A stretch of 64,000 nucleotides of DNA from Perkinsus marinus ATCC 50983 (taxonomy: Eukaryota; Perkinsozoa; Perkinsida; Perkinsidae), in assembly GCF_000006405.1 (NCBI RefSeq), contig NW_003212397.1:99031-163030 (forward strand), written 5' to 3'. The notes below the pieces were generated by a model. That model was given only the letters and a program-made list of their open reading frames with translations, did not search any database and had not been told where the DNA came from. The position numbers and the translations under genes were made by a program. Of this stretch, positions 22,749 through 33,431 are shown piece by piece. Each line of letters begins with the position of its first letter. Positions within the stretch are counted from its first letter, which is position 1.

Positions 22749-23270
22749 ACATAGGTTCTAAAAATAACCAAGGTAAGCCAGTGAGATCAAATCAGCAGCT
22801 TAGATCGACTGTAAAAGGCTCACTACATTGTCAGAATTTTCTTTCTCTAGTATCATAATTTCTTCCTCAGCCCATCGAGTTCGATACCAATACCTACACA
22901 ATTCTTATCACGCGAGAGGCTCTCAAGAATAGTTACATATTCTGGAGCAAAGCCTTCTGCCCTTCCTTATCGGACTGCACGACATGATCCCGAATTGCCG
23001 TTGCTGAATCCACGGCAGTCATGAAGGATGCTATATACAAATTACACTGACCGCTTGCTCCTGTGAAAACTAAAACACGACATTTTTCCCATCATTGCGT
23101 CAACAGCCCAAGTCTATAACAGCTTATAAAACCACGTGTTGTTCAATAGTGCCGAGCAAAAACACATATAGTAGCCAACCCATTATAGACGAGATGCCGC
23201 AGCCGCCACTAACAACTCCGCTAAAAAAGTAAAACTCCATCTTCCCTAGCTACTGGGAATAAGAGATAGC
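22749..23270. other. no recognisable gene
   Basis: It should hold the missing 5' end of the methyltransferase gene, which I could not place. No other feature seen. Confidence 0.4.
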
Positions 23271-23570
<300 letters not shown>

Positions 23571-24031
23571 ATTTGGTCTCAAGATGGCCAACAGTAAAAA
23601 CGTGGACTAACGAACTGAATAGTAGACAATGTGTCCCAACAATCAATAATATACTATTTATAATTGTCAGATGCACGGCAAAAGCCGGTATGAAAATTAT
23701 CAAGGATAGATCTTGACAATCGCCTATCATCACCACCGCGGCACCAGGCAAACAGTGAGATCAAAACATTCGTTATCCATATACGTTTTTATATAGTGTG
23801 GTTATTATAAAATACAATATAATCGATATTAGGAACAACATCACACAATAACTTCACCATAGTAGACAGCTACTCAACGCAACAGATGGAATTACTCCTT
23901 GTGAAACCCTCACGAACGAGCTAGAGTACAGGAATCGTAAATCGCGACCATTTGCAGTGTAGAAACAATTTTACGCGACTGGTTGTACACCAACGGTAAC
24001 AGCAGAATGCTACTGTAGCCAAATCTCTCAC
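23571..24031. other. no recognisable gene
   Basis: Intergenic AT-rich sequence between the RAMP4 gene start and the AsnRS gene end. The genes are arranged head-to-tail on the minus strand. Confidence 0.5.
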
Positions 24032-26585
24032 TTAGAACTCACACCGGCCCGGGTATCTGCCATACAGAGGCTCCACTCGAGCCAAGAGCACCGACGGCAG
24101 GCCTACCTTGGATAGGGGATGACATCCCTTATGTTCTCAACTCCGGTCATCATCATGATCAGGCGCTCAAACCCTATGCCGAAGCCGGCATGAGGAACAC
24201 TCCCAAAACGTCTGAGGTGAAGAGACACTAGCCTCCAGGCAACTCGAAAAGTTAACCGGTACGCACCTGAGATCGCGGTACCACCAGTAGTCCTCAACGT
24301 CCATGTTGAGATCAGATAGCTTCTTATCCAAAACGTCAAGGCGCTCCTCACGAACAGAGCCGCCGCATACCTGTCACATTGGAATAATAAGATAATAGTA
24401 AATCACCGTCAACCTTACCTCGCCCACTAGAGGAGCAAGGATGTCCATAGCAGCCACAGTCTGCTTGGATTCATCCTCATCAGCTTCATTAGCTCGCATA
24501 TAGAATGCTTTAATAGCAGCAGGATAGTTATATACAATAACTGGCTTCTTATAGATCTTCTCTGTGAGGTACCTAATCTAGCCATACCCAACCCAACTCT
24601 GTCAACCTCACACACCTCTCGTGCTCAGAGTCCAGATCGAAACCCCAGTAGATGTTGGTGTTCTCGAACTTAGCCTGAAACGACCGACTCGCCGACGAGT
24701 GCAACTTGCGAATGTCCCACCTTGCCGTTCTTCTGAGCCTTCAAAAGCTTATCGATGGCTTCAGTGTAGCTGACTCTGGCGAAGGGCTCAGCGATCAGGT
24801 TCTCAAGACGCTTGATAAGGCCTTTCTCGATGAACTTGTCAAAGAACGCTATGTCCTCTCGGCAATGAGCTGACAATAAAAATATCCACAAATGATGAAC
24901 ATCGTGAAACACTTCGCTCCGCTGTGTTCGGGACGAGATGATATCAGCTTTAAATCTATGGATTTCGAGACACCTTCCTCACGTGTTAAGTCCACTAACC
25001 CCACCAACTAGGTCGACGACTCAATCACCAGCTTCGTAATTTCGCATCAGCTCCCAATTTATATCGTTATCATTAAAGTTAAGATATTCTATAAATATTA
25101 CCCAAAACATGGCGAGCGCAGTGCTGGATGAACTCCTCAGCACACTTCATGTTATCGTGGATATCAGCAAAGCACAGCTCGGGCTCGATCATCCAGAACT
25201 CAGCCAAATGCCGGGAAGTATGTGAGTTCTCAGCACGGAAGCAAGGACCAAAGGTATACACATCCGACAACGCACAAGCGTAGTTCTCAACATTCAGCTG
25301 ACCAGACACTGTAAGATACGTAGGACGACCAAAGAAGTCTTGCTTGTAGCTGAACATCGCGGGGAAGCGATCTCCACTGTAGAAAAGACAAATAGAACTC
25401 ACTCAAAACGGCCGGTGTTGGAGTCAATCTTGACGTCCTGATGAGCACCTTCAGCCTTCTGCAACAACGATGTCACCTGAACGAACCATCCCCAGAGCAC
25501 AAGACCAGTATGTCCCTACCTGGAACATTTCACCAGCACCTTCGCAATCAGCACTTGTAATAAGGGGAGTATGGACATACTTGAAGTCGCGGCTCATAAA
25601 GAAGGCATGAACAGCACCACTCAAGGACGATCTACGGGGAGGACATAACCCAAGCATGCCGCAGACGTCAGAGGTCACTCACCTCACACGAGCGACAGCA
25701 CCAATAAGGTTGGTCCTGGGTCTGAGATGGGCGATCTCACGGAGGAACTCTCTACTGTGCTGCTTCTTAGCAAGAGGATACGCGGCCGACTCAACTCCTC
25801 CAATGACCTGAACAAGGAAGGTCCAGGCAACAACACTATGAACTACACAAGTTTAACAGCAAAGCCAAACTAGCGCGGTTACGACTCACCTTAATTTTGC
25901 CCTTCTCACGAACGCTAACCTCAACAGCTTGGCCTTTAGCAGGGCTTGCAACCAAAGCGCCAATTGCCTGTATGGAGGCACCGGTGGCGATCTGTGCAAT
26001 AGTACCTTGCCAGAGCAACGATCTAGCCACGGTAACGGACAAAGAGACGGCCTACCTTCGAAATCAGGGCAGCTACTGTCCAGGACCAACTGCAACCCCT
26101 GTAAGCATGAGCCATCAGAGATCTCTACAAAGGCAAAACCGCTGCCCTGGCTTCGCTTGGTTCTTACCCAGCCGCACACGCTGACCTAAAACGCAGTGAA
26201 TATGCAGACAAGGTAATCCTCATGCTGCTGCTGGTACAGTCTTCCCGATGAGACCGGCACCGCCATCAGTCCTCAGAAGGATGTCCTTCACACGAGTTCG
26301 ACCTGACAGAGTACAACTGCTAAGATGAAATAACCAACATATGCGCGTACCTCCAACGCAGGTCGAATAGGGATGGATCGGGGGCTCGCTGCCCTCAGGA
26401 ATAGGGCTCACAGTATTGGTAGACACAGACTCGGGAGAAGGCATGGAGAGCTGAATGGCAATAATAACCCATACGAAGTGCCAAGGTCCTACCTCCGTAT
26501 GGCTGACCTTGGCGTTCTGTCGGTCACCTGCGCGCTTCTTGATCGGCTGGTCCTTTTCGGGTTTCTCCGACTCTACCTTGGTCGC
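24032..26585 (-). CDS. asparaginyl-tRNA synthetase, cytosolic type (561 aa without start codon)
   Basis: Fifteen exons from 26585 to 24032 keep frame over 1,686 nt: 26585-26493, 26450-26351, 26302-26238, 26185-26056, 26005-25890, 25807-25683, 25631-25520, 25476-25403, 25376-25102, 24869-24721, 24674-24616, 24572-24419, 24370-24267, 24211-24107, 24056-24032. An OB-fold anticodon-binding domain ([20 protein letters not shown]) is followed by the class II core: motif 2 region [20 protein letters not shown] and motif 3 [15 protein letters not shown], ending [11 protein letters not shown]. It charges tRNA-Asn. The first exon (Lys-rich, IKKRAG) lacks an ATG and has an in-frame stop just upstream, so translation starts at the internal ATG 26444 or the gene is joined to the GST-like exons at 26923-27628. 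Confidence 0.93.
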
Positions 26586-26699
26586 CTGAACATGTTGACC
26601 TCAAGCCGATGGTTGATGAAATGAGCGCCCAAGCAACCCTGAGAATCCGTCATTTCTAGTGCAGCTAGGAATATGGAGTGTTCGACTTGATTAGAAAAT

Positions 26700-26865
26700 T
26701 TGAGCCAGCGTGGGAAAATATGCACATAGTCAACTGCATGTGTAGATGACAATATGAAACTACTGAGGAAATTTTGCGAATTTCTTGTTGGTTTCCGAAC
26801 ACTTCTACTCGAATTCATGGTGAACATCTACAAAAGTAAGGAAACTGCTGAGCTCAGCTGAGGGA
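26700..26865 (-). repeat. dispersed ~150-bp repeat, copy 3 (inverted)
   Basis: Read on the minus strand it has CTCAGCTGAGCTCAGCAG, AAACCAACAAGAAATTC, CTACACATGCAGTTGAC and TTTCCCACGCTGG in the same order as the other three copies. It lies within the 337-bp interval between the GST-like exons and the first AsnRS exon. Confidence 0.8.
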
Positions 26866-26922
26866 AGCGATCACATATACTTCAACACTGATTTAAACCA
26901 CCTGATCGGCGACCTTACTCAC

Positions 26923-27628
26923 CTCGGAGTCCGTGGACTCAACTTCCTCCTTACCGGGCACGAACGGGGTGACCTCAGGGACGGGGAACTTCGCAGAGTA
27001 GCGAGAGAGGACATCAGCTACGGCAGGGTTGCCCAAACACGTTCGGATGTACCGCAAGACGTTGGGATAGTCCTTCCTGAAGGGACACCATAAGCCATCA
27101 CAGAGAGAAGTCTTGTTCCACACTTACAGGTCAGCTTCAGAAGCAAGGCCAGCCACCAATGTGGTCACGACCGACGCGTCAGCAATACTGAGTAGATCGC
27201 CAGAAAGGTATGTATGAGTCCTGAGGTGGTCCTCAAGCATACTAAGGCCACCCTCAACAGGGCTCAGCTCGAGCTCAGCGAAGTCCAGCCAAGAATCAAT
27301 CAACGCGGACTTGCCGATGATAGACTTTTGATCGCAAGTGCCGCTTTGGTCGGTATGGAGACGGCTGATGTAGCGCAGGACCGGGCCAGTGTACCGGGCA
27401 GTGGGGACGCTAGCAGTGCTGGGGTTGAAAAGCTCCAAAACCTGCAGGGAGAGCTATGGGTGAAAAGAATATAATACCACATTTCCGCCACATCGCAGGA
27501 GCCATACCCACCTTGGCGCTTCCAGAGTTCTCACAGGTAAGAGGCATGTTAGCCAGCTTAGCTGCGATCTGAACCTTGAGAGTGGGCACCTCGAGCGCCT
27601 TGGACGTGACAAGGCGAAGACTAGTCAT
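26923..27628 (-). CDS. GST-like domain (eEF1B-gamma / synthetase-appended type)
   Basis: Exons 27628-27512, 27453-27128 and 27076-26923 give 199 in-frame codons from ATG 27628. The second half has a GST C-terminal fold signature close to eEF1B-gamma and synthetase-appended GST domains: MLEDHLRTHTYLSGDLLSIA, DASVVTTLVAG and YPNVLRYIRTCLGNPAV. The sequence then becomes a Pro/Glu-rich linker and meets a strong donor (GAG|GTGAGTAAG) at 26922, phase 0. Reading through instead gives a stop at 26893 and a 208-aa free protein. Because the next downstream exon is the phase-0, start-less first exon of AsnRS, I infer a possible GST-AsnRS fusion; a separate gene remains possible. Confidence 0.7.
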
Positions 27629-28124
27629 GTGCGCAGATGGAGACAGGATGAATGAAAACTAGACTGGAAATCAGCGCATCAAAGCAAACCACAAGTCATA
27701 ACACTACTTACAAGGAAAACAACTTTCCACAACATTTCAAGTACGCCGAATTATCCCACTAAAAGGAACCAGGAGGAACCTCTTCTACTCCACACGAGGT
27801 GAACTTCCAATCATCTGTAGTTATATCATTACTATCCATGATATCATTATAATACAATATGATATAATCTATTGCAATATCTAATGTGATGGGAGTCTAT
27901 ATTATTATATACCAGGGATTACTCATCCCTCAAGGAACGTCTAATCCGCGTACAACCATACGACGAGCCTGGCCTTGCTATTACCCGAACTGGCATCCAG
28001 TGGCCATCACTTGGCACGGTAGTAATCAGCAATGTGACGACATCTGGTCGCAATCGTAAGAGTACGTAATCAGACCGATCTTCAACCATGTACTCAACAC
28101 AGCGTTGCCGCCTATGAAAGCCCT
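27629..28124. other. no recognisable gene; AT-rich
   Basis: It includes about 27820-27920, rich in ATATCATTATAAT-like words and short palindromes. Presumed promoter side of the GST-like gene. Confidence 0.45.
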
Positions 28125-29051
28125 TCAGGTCATCATCATCTCAATGGCCGTCCCTTGAACTGTGACGAGCCGCTCAGCCGACGTTTCCATATAGACTTGA
28201 GTCATGTGCAGGCTCCCTAGGGTATCTCCTGTCGAGAGGCTTCTGGCAGAGACGGTGAATGATATTGAATGGAACCCGATCGCCAGTGTATCTGACGATT
28301 TAACAAAGGGGTGGTATAGGATTGGATACAACTTCTTAGCTACACCTTTTAAAGGCCTAGAAAGGAGCTTTCTATCGAGTGCACTGGCCAAATTGATCTT
28401 ACTAAGGAATATCTTTGTAGAGTATGCTCGCTTGCTTTGCGAAGTTGATCTCACTAAACGCGAAATAGGCCTTTAAAAGGTGTAGCCATTAAGGACTCTG
28501 AGACCCGGTCCATAGGAATGGCTTGGACGATAGATTTCAAGAGTGATTTCAAATCCTCTTCCTCGGGAGCATGTGGAAAAATCTTGACAACCTATAAGTT
28601 GACGAGTTTCACACTACCACGCACATCTTAGAGAGTGCATTCCTATCAAGATCGATAAGCAGCGCTTGTGACGCTTCCTTGGAATGACGTCTGAAAACCA
28701 TCATCCTTCCTAACCTGCCGACCAGAGATCCAAGTCGAACCTGTTCACAATCTATACGTGTCAGCTTAGCGTTATTAGCCAACACAGTGTACTTATTCTC
28801 AATGGTATTGCGTAGTACCTGCAAGTGGCACCAGTGCCATCCCCGCGTACTACACTGCATAGCCTGAATGAACGTGGCAAAGGGCTTTCAACCGTGGAGT
28901 CCTGTCTTATCCTCCCGTGGCTTGGGTTGAAATAAGTTGCCAAAAACCGATCTCCTGTTAGGGCTGAGGTGAACCCCTGCACTACTCGTGGAACCCCACG
29001 ATCCACTAGGCTCTGGTGAGTAGTACTAAGCAGCAACAGTAGCGGCAGCAT
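28125..29051 (-). CDS. putative secreted protein, unknown family
   Basis: ATG 29051 starts a signal-peptide-like MLPLLLLLSTTHQ, followed by VDRGVPRVVQGFTSAL. A 35-bp intron (GTAGTACG...TTGCAG) joins in phase 0 to an exon reading NTIENKYTVLANNAKLTR through RALLIDLDRNALSK-like sequence to about 28615. Further open segments (FPHAPEEEDLKSLLKSIVQA; KLYPILYHPFVKSSDTLAIG) continue to a stop at 28125, but the junction across the inverted repeat at 28339-28486 was not resolved. No family recognised; an ER-routed or secreted role is inferred from the leader only. Confidence 0.45.
28339..28486. repeat. 21-bp terminal inverted repeats, 106-bp spacer
   Basis: The arms GCTACACCTTTTAAAGGCCT+A (28339-28359) and their exact complement (28466-28486) enclose 106 bp. 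No clear target-site duplication. It falls inside the transcribed region of the secreted-protein gene, in or next to an intron, so it could be a MITE or an introner-like insertion. Confidence 0.85.
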
Positions 29052-29643
29052 TTGGGCTTTCACTGGTCACCACTCCAGAAAGAGCGCCTGTCGCTGGTCG
29101 CCTGGTGACACAGCTTACTGCAAGGCTTACGAAGCAGAAACATCCTACCGCAAGGTATATATACCATCTTTCACAGGGGCAATATCGATTACGAGGGCGC
29201 GCGCGCAATGAGTCATTCGACATCCTGTGACATCAGTGATGACTCTTCGCTCCATGGCTCCGACAAGATGTAGACTTTTATATGTCGAACGGAAGCTACA
29301 CCCTCGAATGGGCAGGAAGATGTCAGGAAAGTCAACCTGACAATCGGCCATCAGCTTGTTGTCGCAAACCATCTAGGGCTTACTATGGACAGCTCGACAC
29401 GCAAATGATGTCCAAAAACACGCAGAAAGGAAGCCCCATGACCGTCTTTCTGACACGAAGTATCAAGCGGTCAACCATGGCGGCTTTCGCCTCTCACACG
29501 TTGCATCACCAGAGAGAACCCTTACGGGGTGTTATGTACACATGTCGCGAAAACTCGTTTGGACAAATAAGTGCTGTTGTCCAAAGGATCATTGATTATC
29601 CACAAGTCCCGTTGTTTTCAATTTGATCATGTTACCGTCATTG
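29052..29643. other. divergent intergenic region; one small minus frame
   Basis: A 75-codon ATG-initiated minus frame (29372-29145) lacks motifs; otherwise this separates two divergent genes and probably holds both promoters. Confidence 0.4.
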
Positions 29644-31491
29644 ATGCGTTTAAGCGCGTTGGTGGCAGCTTCAGTGCTACTTGCAGTCGATGCCAAGGTG
29701 GAGGTCGACCCCAGTAAACATGATGTTGTCAAGGTGAGTGCATATGCATATCTTACGTTCAGCGGGGTCTTAGTTCGTTCGACATTGCTCAACACGACTT
29801 CCTATGGTTTCAGCTGACCCCCCAATCGTTCGGCTCCGTTATCGAGCGCCATAGAGACTGGCAGATCAGTGCCGTCTTCTTCTATGACGACAATACCCCT
29901 GTCAAAGACTTCAACAAGATTAACGAAGTTGCCCAACAGACCAAGCGTAGCTAACTTTAAGCAGGATAATCTCCTACAGTATCGCGGTGCTCAGGTATGG
30001 TAAAAATCGGAGCCGTAGATTGCGACGAAAACCATGCCTTGTGCGAGCAAAATAACATCAAGGATTGTCCCAAGGTGACTACTTACAACTCCAGTTGAGT
30101 TGGCTATTTTCAACTGCTTTCAGTTGGTCATTTATCCCCGGAATCCTATCCCACAGTTCATATATGAAGGCAAAATGGAAGTCCACGATGTGAAGAAGGC
30201 CGTGTTGAGGTACTTGCCAACAGAACTCATCAAAAAGCTGGACCCTGCTAGTACGTATTAATACCTTATGAATGGGTTCGTGAATCTTTCCCTACCTTAG
30301 ATGTTGACGTTTTCCTTACCACTGATGCGGCCATGCCCAAGGTCTTGCTTTTCACCGAGAAAGACTCTCCGCCACCGATGTTCAAGGCGCTCAGTAAGTC
30401 TTGTATTTCATGAGGGTTGGTAAAGTGCTGTGGTTAGGCAATGAATTCCGCAAGGAGATGCAGTTTGGTTTGGTGAACGTGAAAAAACAGGCAGATCTTG
30501 CTAAGCGGTTTGGTGTGAAAAAAGCACCCAAGATTTTACTACAACAGGCTGCTGGCAAGAAACCCGAAGCGTAAGACCGCCAACTATGGTCATTTCGTTC
30601 TATTCGATCGCGACTATCTTGTGGCACGCATATAATTTTTCAGTGAATTCTATATTAAAATTGCAGTGAAACTGCGTGAATTGTTCTTGTAGGTATAAGG
30701 GGGAAGTGTCGTATGTTCCTATTGCTGATTGGGTCAACCTACACAGAGAGACATTCTCCAGGGGAGGTAACTATGTGCTGTGATAGTGTGTGGTTAGTTG
30801 AGCTGGATGGTCACAGGTGGATTTGAGGAGACTGCGAGGACTGGCTCGGGCAGTGAGACTGAGGCGCCTTCTAGACCGTGGCTTGCCCAGGAGATACCGG
30901 AAATCACTAAGAGGAGCGCCAAACATGTTTGTTTTGACGGTGGAGAGGTATTGTTATTATGAGTGTTTGATTTGACTTGGCTCACTACAGGGTCACTGTG
31001 TTATCTATTTGAAGGACGGTGGGCCTTTGTCCAAGGAGGAAGAGGGTGGACTTGTTGAGCTCAGGGAACGATTCACTTCACAACTACATAACCGGTAGAA
31101 AAAATTTCCTGGTTTGGTCGTATGAGCCCATCGATCATCTCAGAGGCGCTAAGCTGCGTTGGGTGTGGCTGGACGTGTCCAAGGAGGCAGCTTGGGCTGA
31201 GATGTTTGGCATTAGCCAGTTCCCCAATGTTGTCGTTTTCAACCCTCATAAGCGTCTCCGCTTCTGCAAGTTTGACGAGGATGACGAGGAGTAAGTGTTG
31301 GTCGGCGGTTCGTGGGTGGTATATCCGATTGTCTCAGGCATAAGGGAGATAAGGAAGGCATTGAATACCTAGTGGATAAGGTGCTGGGAGGTGACGGCCG
31401 ATTCAAGATTGTTAAGGGACAGAAACTCCCGGAACTTTCGGAAAGGGAGGAGGATACGAAGAAGCCTCAAAATGGGAAGGATGAGTTGTAA
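29644..31491 (+). CDS. PDI/thioredoxin-domain ER protein without visible CxxC
   Basis: ATG 29644 begins a signal peptide (MRLSALVAASVLLAVDA) followed by KVEVDPSKHDVVK and a GTGAGT donor. Later exons read FGSVIERHRDWQISAVFFYD, KIGAVDCDENHALCEQNNIK, DCPKLVIYPRNPIPQFIYEG and EFRKEMQFGLVNVKKQADLA, ending in a charged KKPQNGKDEL tail that resembles a KDEL-type ER-retention signal. Order and motifs match P5/PDIA6-like proteins: a thioredoxin fold with the VDC...LC...P cis-proline strand, then a second domain. The usual redox CGHC is absent where expected (FFYDDN), so a chaperone or scaffold role is more likely than oxidoreductase. About ten short introns; frame was followed through the first half in detail. 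Confidence 0.75.
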
Positions 31492-31662
31492 ATGCCGTGT
31501 ACGGCTAATCCAGTTTTACTCGTGGCTGAGATGCTTTTTTGGATGTTTCCCACAGGCACAATTATTTCCAGTGTTGTGTTGTCAGTGGTGGCGATAGACA
31601 TTGACTTGGTTTGTAGCAACTGTCGCGGAATTTGTCTTGATCTGTGAATGGTCAACGCCCAA

Positions 31663-31762
31663 NNNNNNNNNNNNNNNNNNNNNNNNNNNNNNNNNNNNNN
31701 NNNNNNNNNNNNNNNNNNNNNNNNNNNNNNNNNNNNNNNNNNNNNNNNNNNNNNNNNNNNNN
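31663..31762. other. assembly gap (100 N)
   Basis: Placeholder gap; it hides the 5' end of the following gene. Confidence 0.99.
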
Positions 31763-31800
31763 TTAACATGAAGAATACATCATTCAGATGAGGGCAGGTT

Positions 31801-32264
31801 GAACTGGACCCGGAGCTGGAGCGTATGGGAGCATCTGTTACGGCTGTGGTTCACACCAATCAGCCTTATCGTTCGCATCTAGAGCAAGTAGGAGTCTCGA
31901 AGTTAGAATGAGTGAATCAGTGAGTATCCAGATACGGGAGATACCATCTGGAGATGATGTACCAGCACTCGTGGTCGCCTTCCTTGACGACGACGCAGCC
32001 TTGGCGACTTTCAGTCAGTTCGAGGCTGACCAAATCGATCGACATTTACCCAAGGCGAAGACTAGGCTCATTCTCTCTCTGTCACAGTCCAAGGGTAACT
32101 AAGCTCTTGATAAGTAACGATTCGGTCGGAGCAATCCAGGACCGAGTGAGTTGAAAGCCAATCTCGTGTTGAAAGGCATAGACTGGCAGGATGAATGTGC
32201 TGACTTGCCAGCCACGGCAATCGAGGCTATTCTGGCGGTAGATATTGCGCGTCGGAAGAAGTGA
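31801..32264 (+). CDS. unidentified protein, 3' part only
   Basis: Three exons are consistent: one from about 31801 ending at CTAGAGCAA|GTAGG (ELERMGASVTAVVHTNQPYR), one starting ATACGGGAGATA and ending TCCAAGG|GTAACT (DDVPALVVAFLDDDAALATF), and a last one (SELKANLVLKGIDWQDECAD...AVDIARRKK) ending with TGA near 32264. Frames agree across both introns (44 and 47 bp). The 5' part is in the gap. No family recognised. Confidence 0.5.
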
Positions 32265-32714
32265 GAATGTCAGACATGTACCGCGATGGGTTCATCTGTT
32301 GCGTGTCACAGACCTCCAAGCCAATTCAAATCCCGAGTTCAAACATCCGTTAGTAGTTCGGTCGACGCATCGCGGACTGGTGCATCGGGAGACATCGTGT
32401 GGATCGTAGTGACACCTGCAGAGACGTAGCGTTACAGCGTTAGGTGGTCTCAGGCCATGTTACAGCAGATTCCCGGGGTGGGTGCTGATATGGCAGCAGC
32501 AATAGCGAGCAGGTCATATGTGTGACCTGTTATAAATTTTGAGCCTCAAATAGATACCCCACTTTACCGAGCTTGCTAGAGGCATTGAGCAACGGGGCGA
32601 GCCAGGTCGAGAACACCATTGCTATGCTTGAGCTAAAGGTGATACGATCAGGATAGTCAGGTCACTTCGTGCTCATTCATGTCGAAGCCATGCGTTATCG
32701 TATTATTCTTCAAT
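32265..32714. other. no recognisable gene
   Basis: Intergenic between the preceding gene and tRNA-Arg; nothing named. Confidence 0.5.
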
Positions 32715-32787
32715 GGTCTCGTGGCCTAATGGATAAGGCGTTGGTCTTCGGAACCAAAGATTGTGGGTTCGAGTCCCACCGAGATCG
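32715..32787 (+). tRNA. tRNA-Arg (anticodon UCG)
   Basis: A 73-nt cloverleaf: acceptor GGTCTCG / CGAGATC (one G-U), discriminator G, D-arm GCCTAATGGATAAGGC, anticodon arm TTGGT-CTTCGGA-ACCAA with TCG at positions 34-36, T-arm GTGGGTTCGAGTCCCAC. Internal A box (TGGCCTAATGG) and B box (GGTTCGAGTCC, 32766-32776) are intact, and a T-rich pol III terminator begins at 32788. It has no intron, and CCA is not encoded. Reads CGA codons. Confidence 0.96.
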
Positions 32788-32893
32788 TTTTTCTTTTTTC
32801 AGGTTCGATCCAAGCAAGGCGTTCGAAAGATCGGGCCCGCCGTCGCCTCCCGCATAAGTCGTGTATTCACTGCAACTTCTCATGAAACATTAG

Positions 32894-33109
32894 TCAATTA
32901 AGTTTCGTTCCTCCCAGGATGATGCCTTGCGTTCGGAATTTTGAATTATTTCGAGCTCGACGCCCTTCTAGCTCCCCAGGAGACGCTCGTCGAACCACGC
33001 TTGTTGAACAAGCCTTGTTCACCTTATCCCACCCAGTCTCTATCGTGGTTGAGTCACCCAGGTTAATTGCATGCTGCCTGATCTGGCATCGCTGACATAG
33101 TTTAGCCAT
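32894..33109 (-). CDS. hypothetical 71-aa protein
   Basis: ATG 33107-33109 to TGA encodes a basic protein (MAKLCQRCQIRQHAINLG; RRASPGELEGRRARNNSK). An N-terminal CxxC pair is present. No family recognised. The frame crosses an exact W-n-W'-m-W hairpin at 32999-33019, so either the ORF arose after that insertion or it is spurious. Confidence 0.3.
   Translation of the reverse strand: MAKLCQRCQIRQHAINLGDSTTIETGWDKVNKACSTSVVRRASPGELEGRRARNNSKFRTQGIILGGTKLN
32999..33019. repeat. 21-bp W-n-W'-m-W hairpin, exact
   Basis: W is CTTGTT (33000-33005), inverted AACAAG (33007-33012), W again (33014-33019). G32999 pairs with spacer C33013. Confidence 0.9.
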
Positions 33110-33431
33110 TGTTTCGGCTCTAGTCTACTTTTTACCTCTGTTTACAAGATCACAGCAAGCCAGCGCCAAGTTTATGCACTCCCAATTATTCTCACTTGTT
33201 CCGTATGTATCTGGGCTAGGATATATCACACCCCGTGCTCGTCGGAAACACAGCGGGAATCCTCTCGAGTTTCAGAAGTTAGTGTGGACTTCTCTCTGGC
33301 CCTGATCATGTGGGATATTGAGCTTATCTAGTATGCAATTAACTGGATCTATCGGGGCGTAGCACTCCGTGATTATAATCCTTAGACTCAGAACAGTCTG
33401 TTGCAGCGATAGTTCTTATTCGCCAGCCACC
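33110..33431. other. upstream region of the SHMT gene
   Basis: No gene seen. The SHMT start codon is in a good context, CCACCATG. No TATA-like element was identified with confidence. Confidence 0.4.

Noticed and set aside
32894-33109. Confident gene call for the 71-aa basic protein
   Set aside because: No recognised family, and the frame runs through an exact hairpin insertion; kept only at low confidence.
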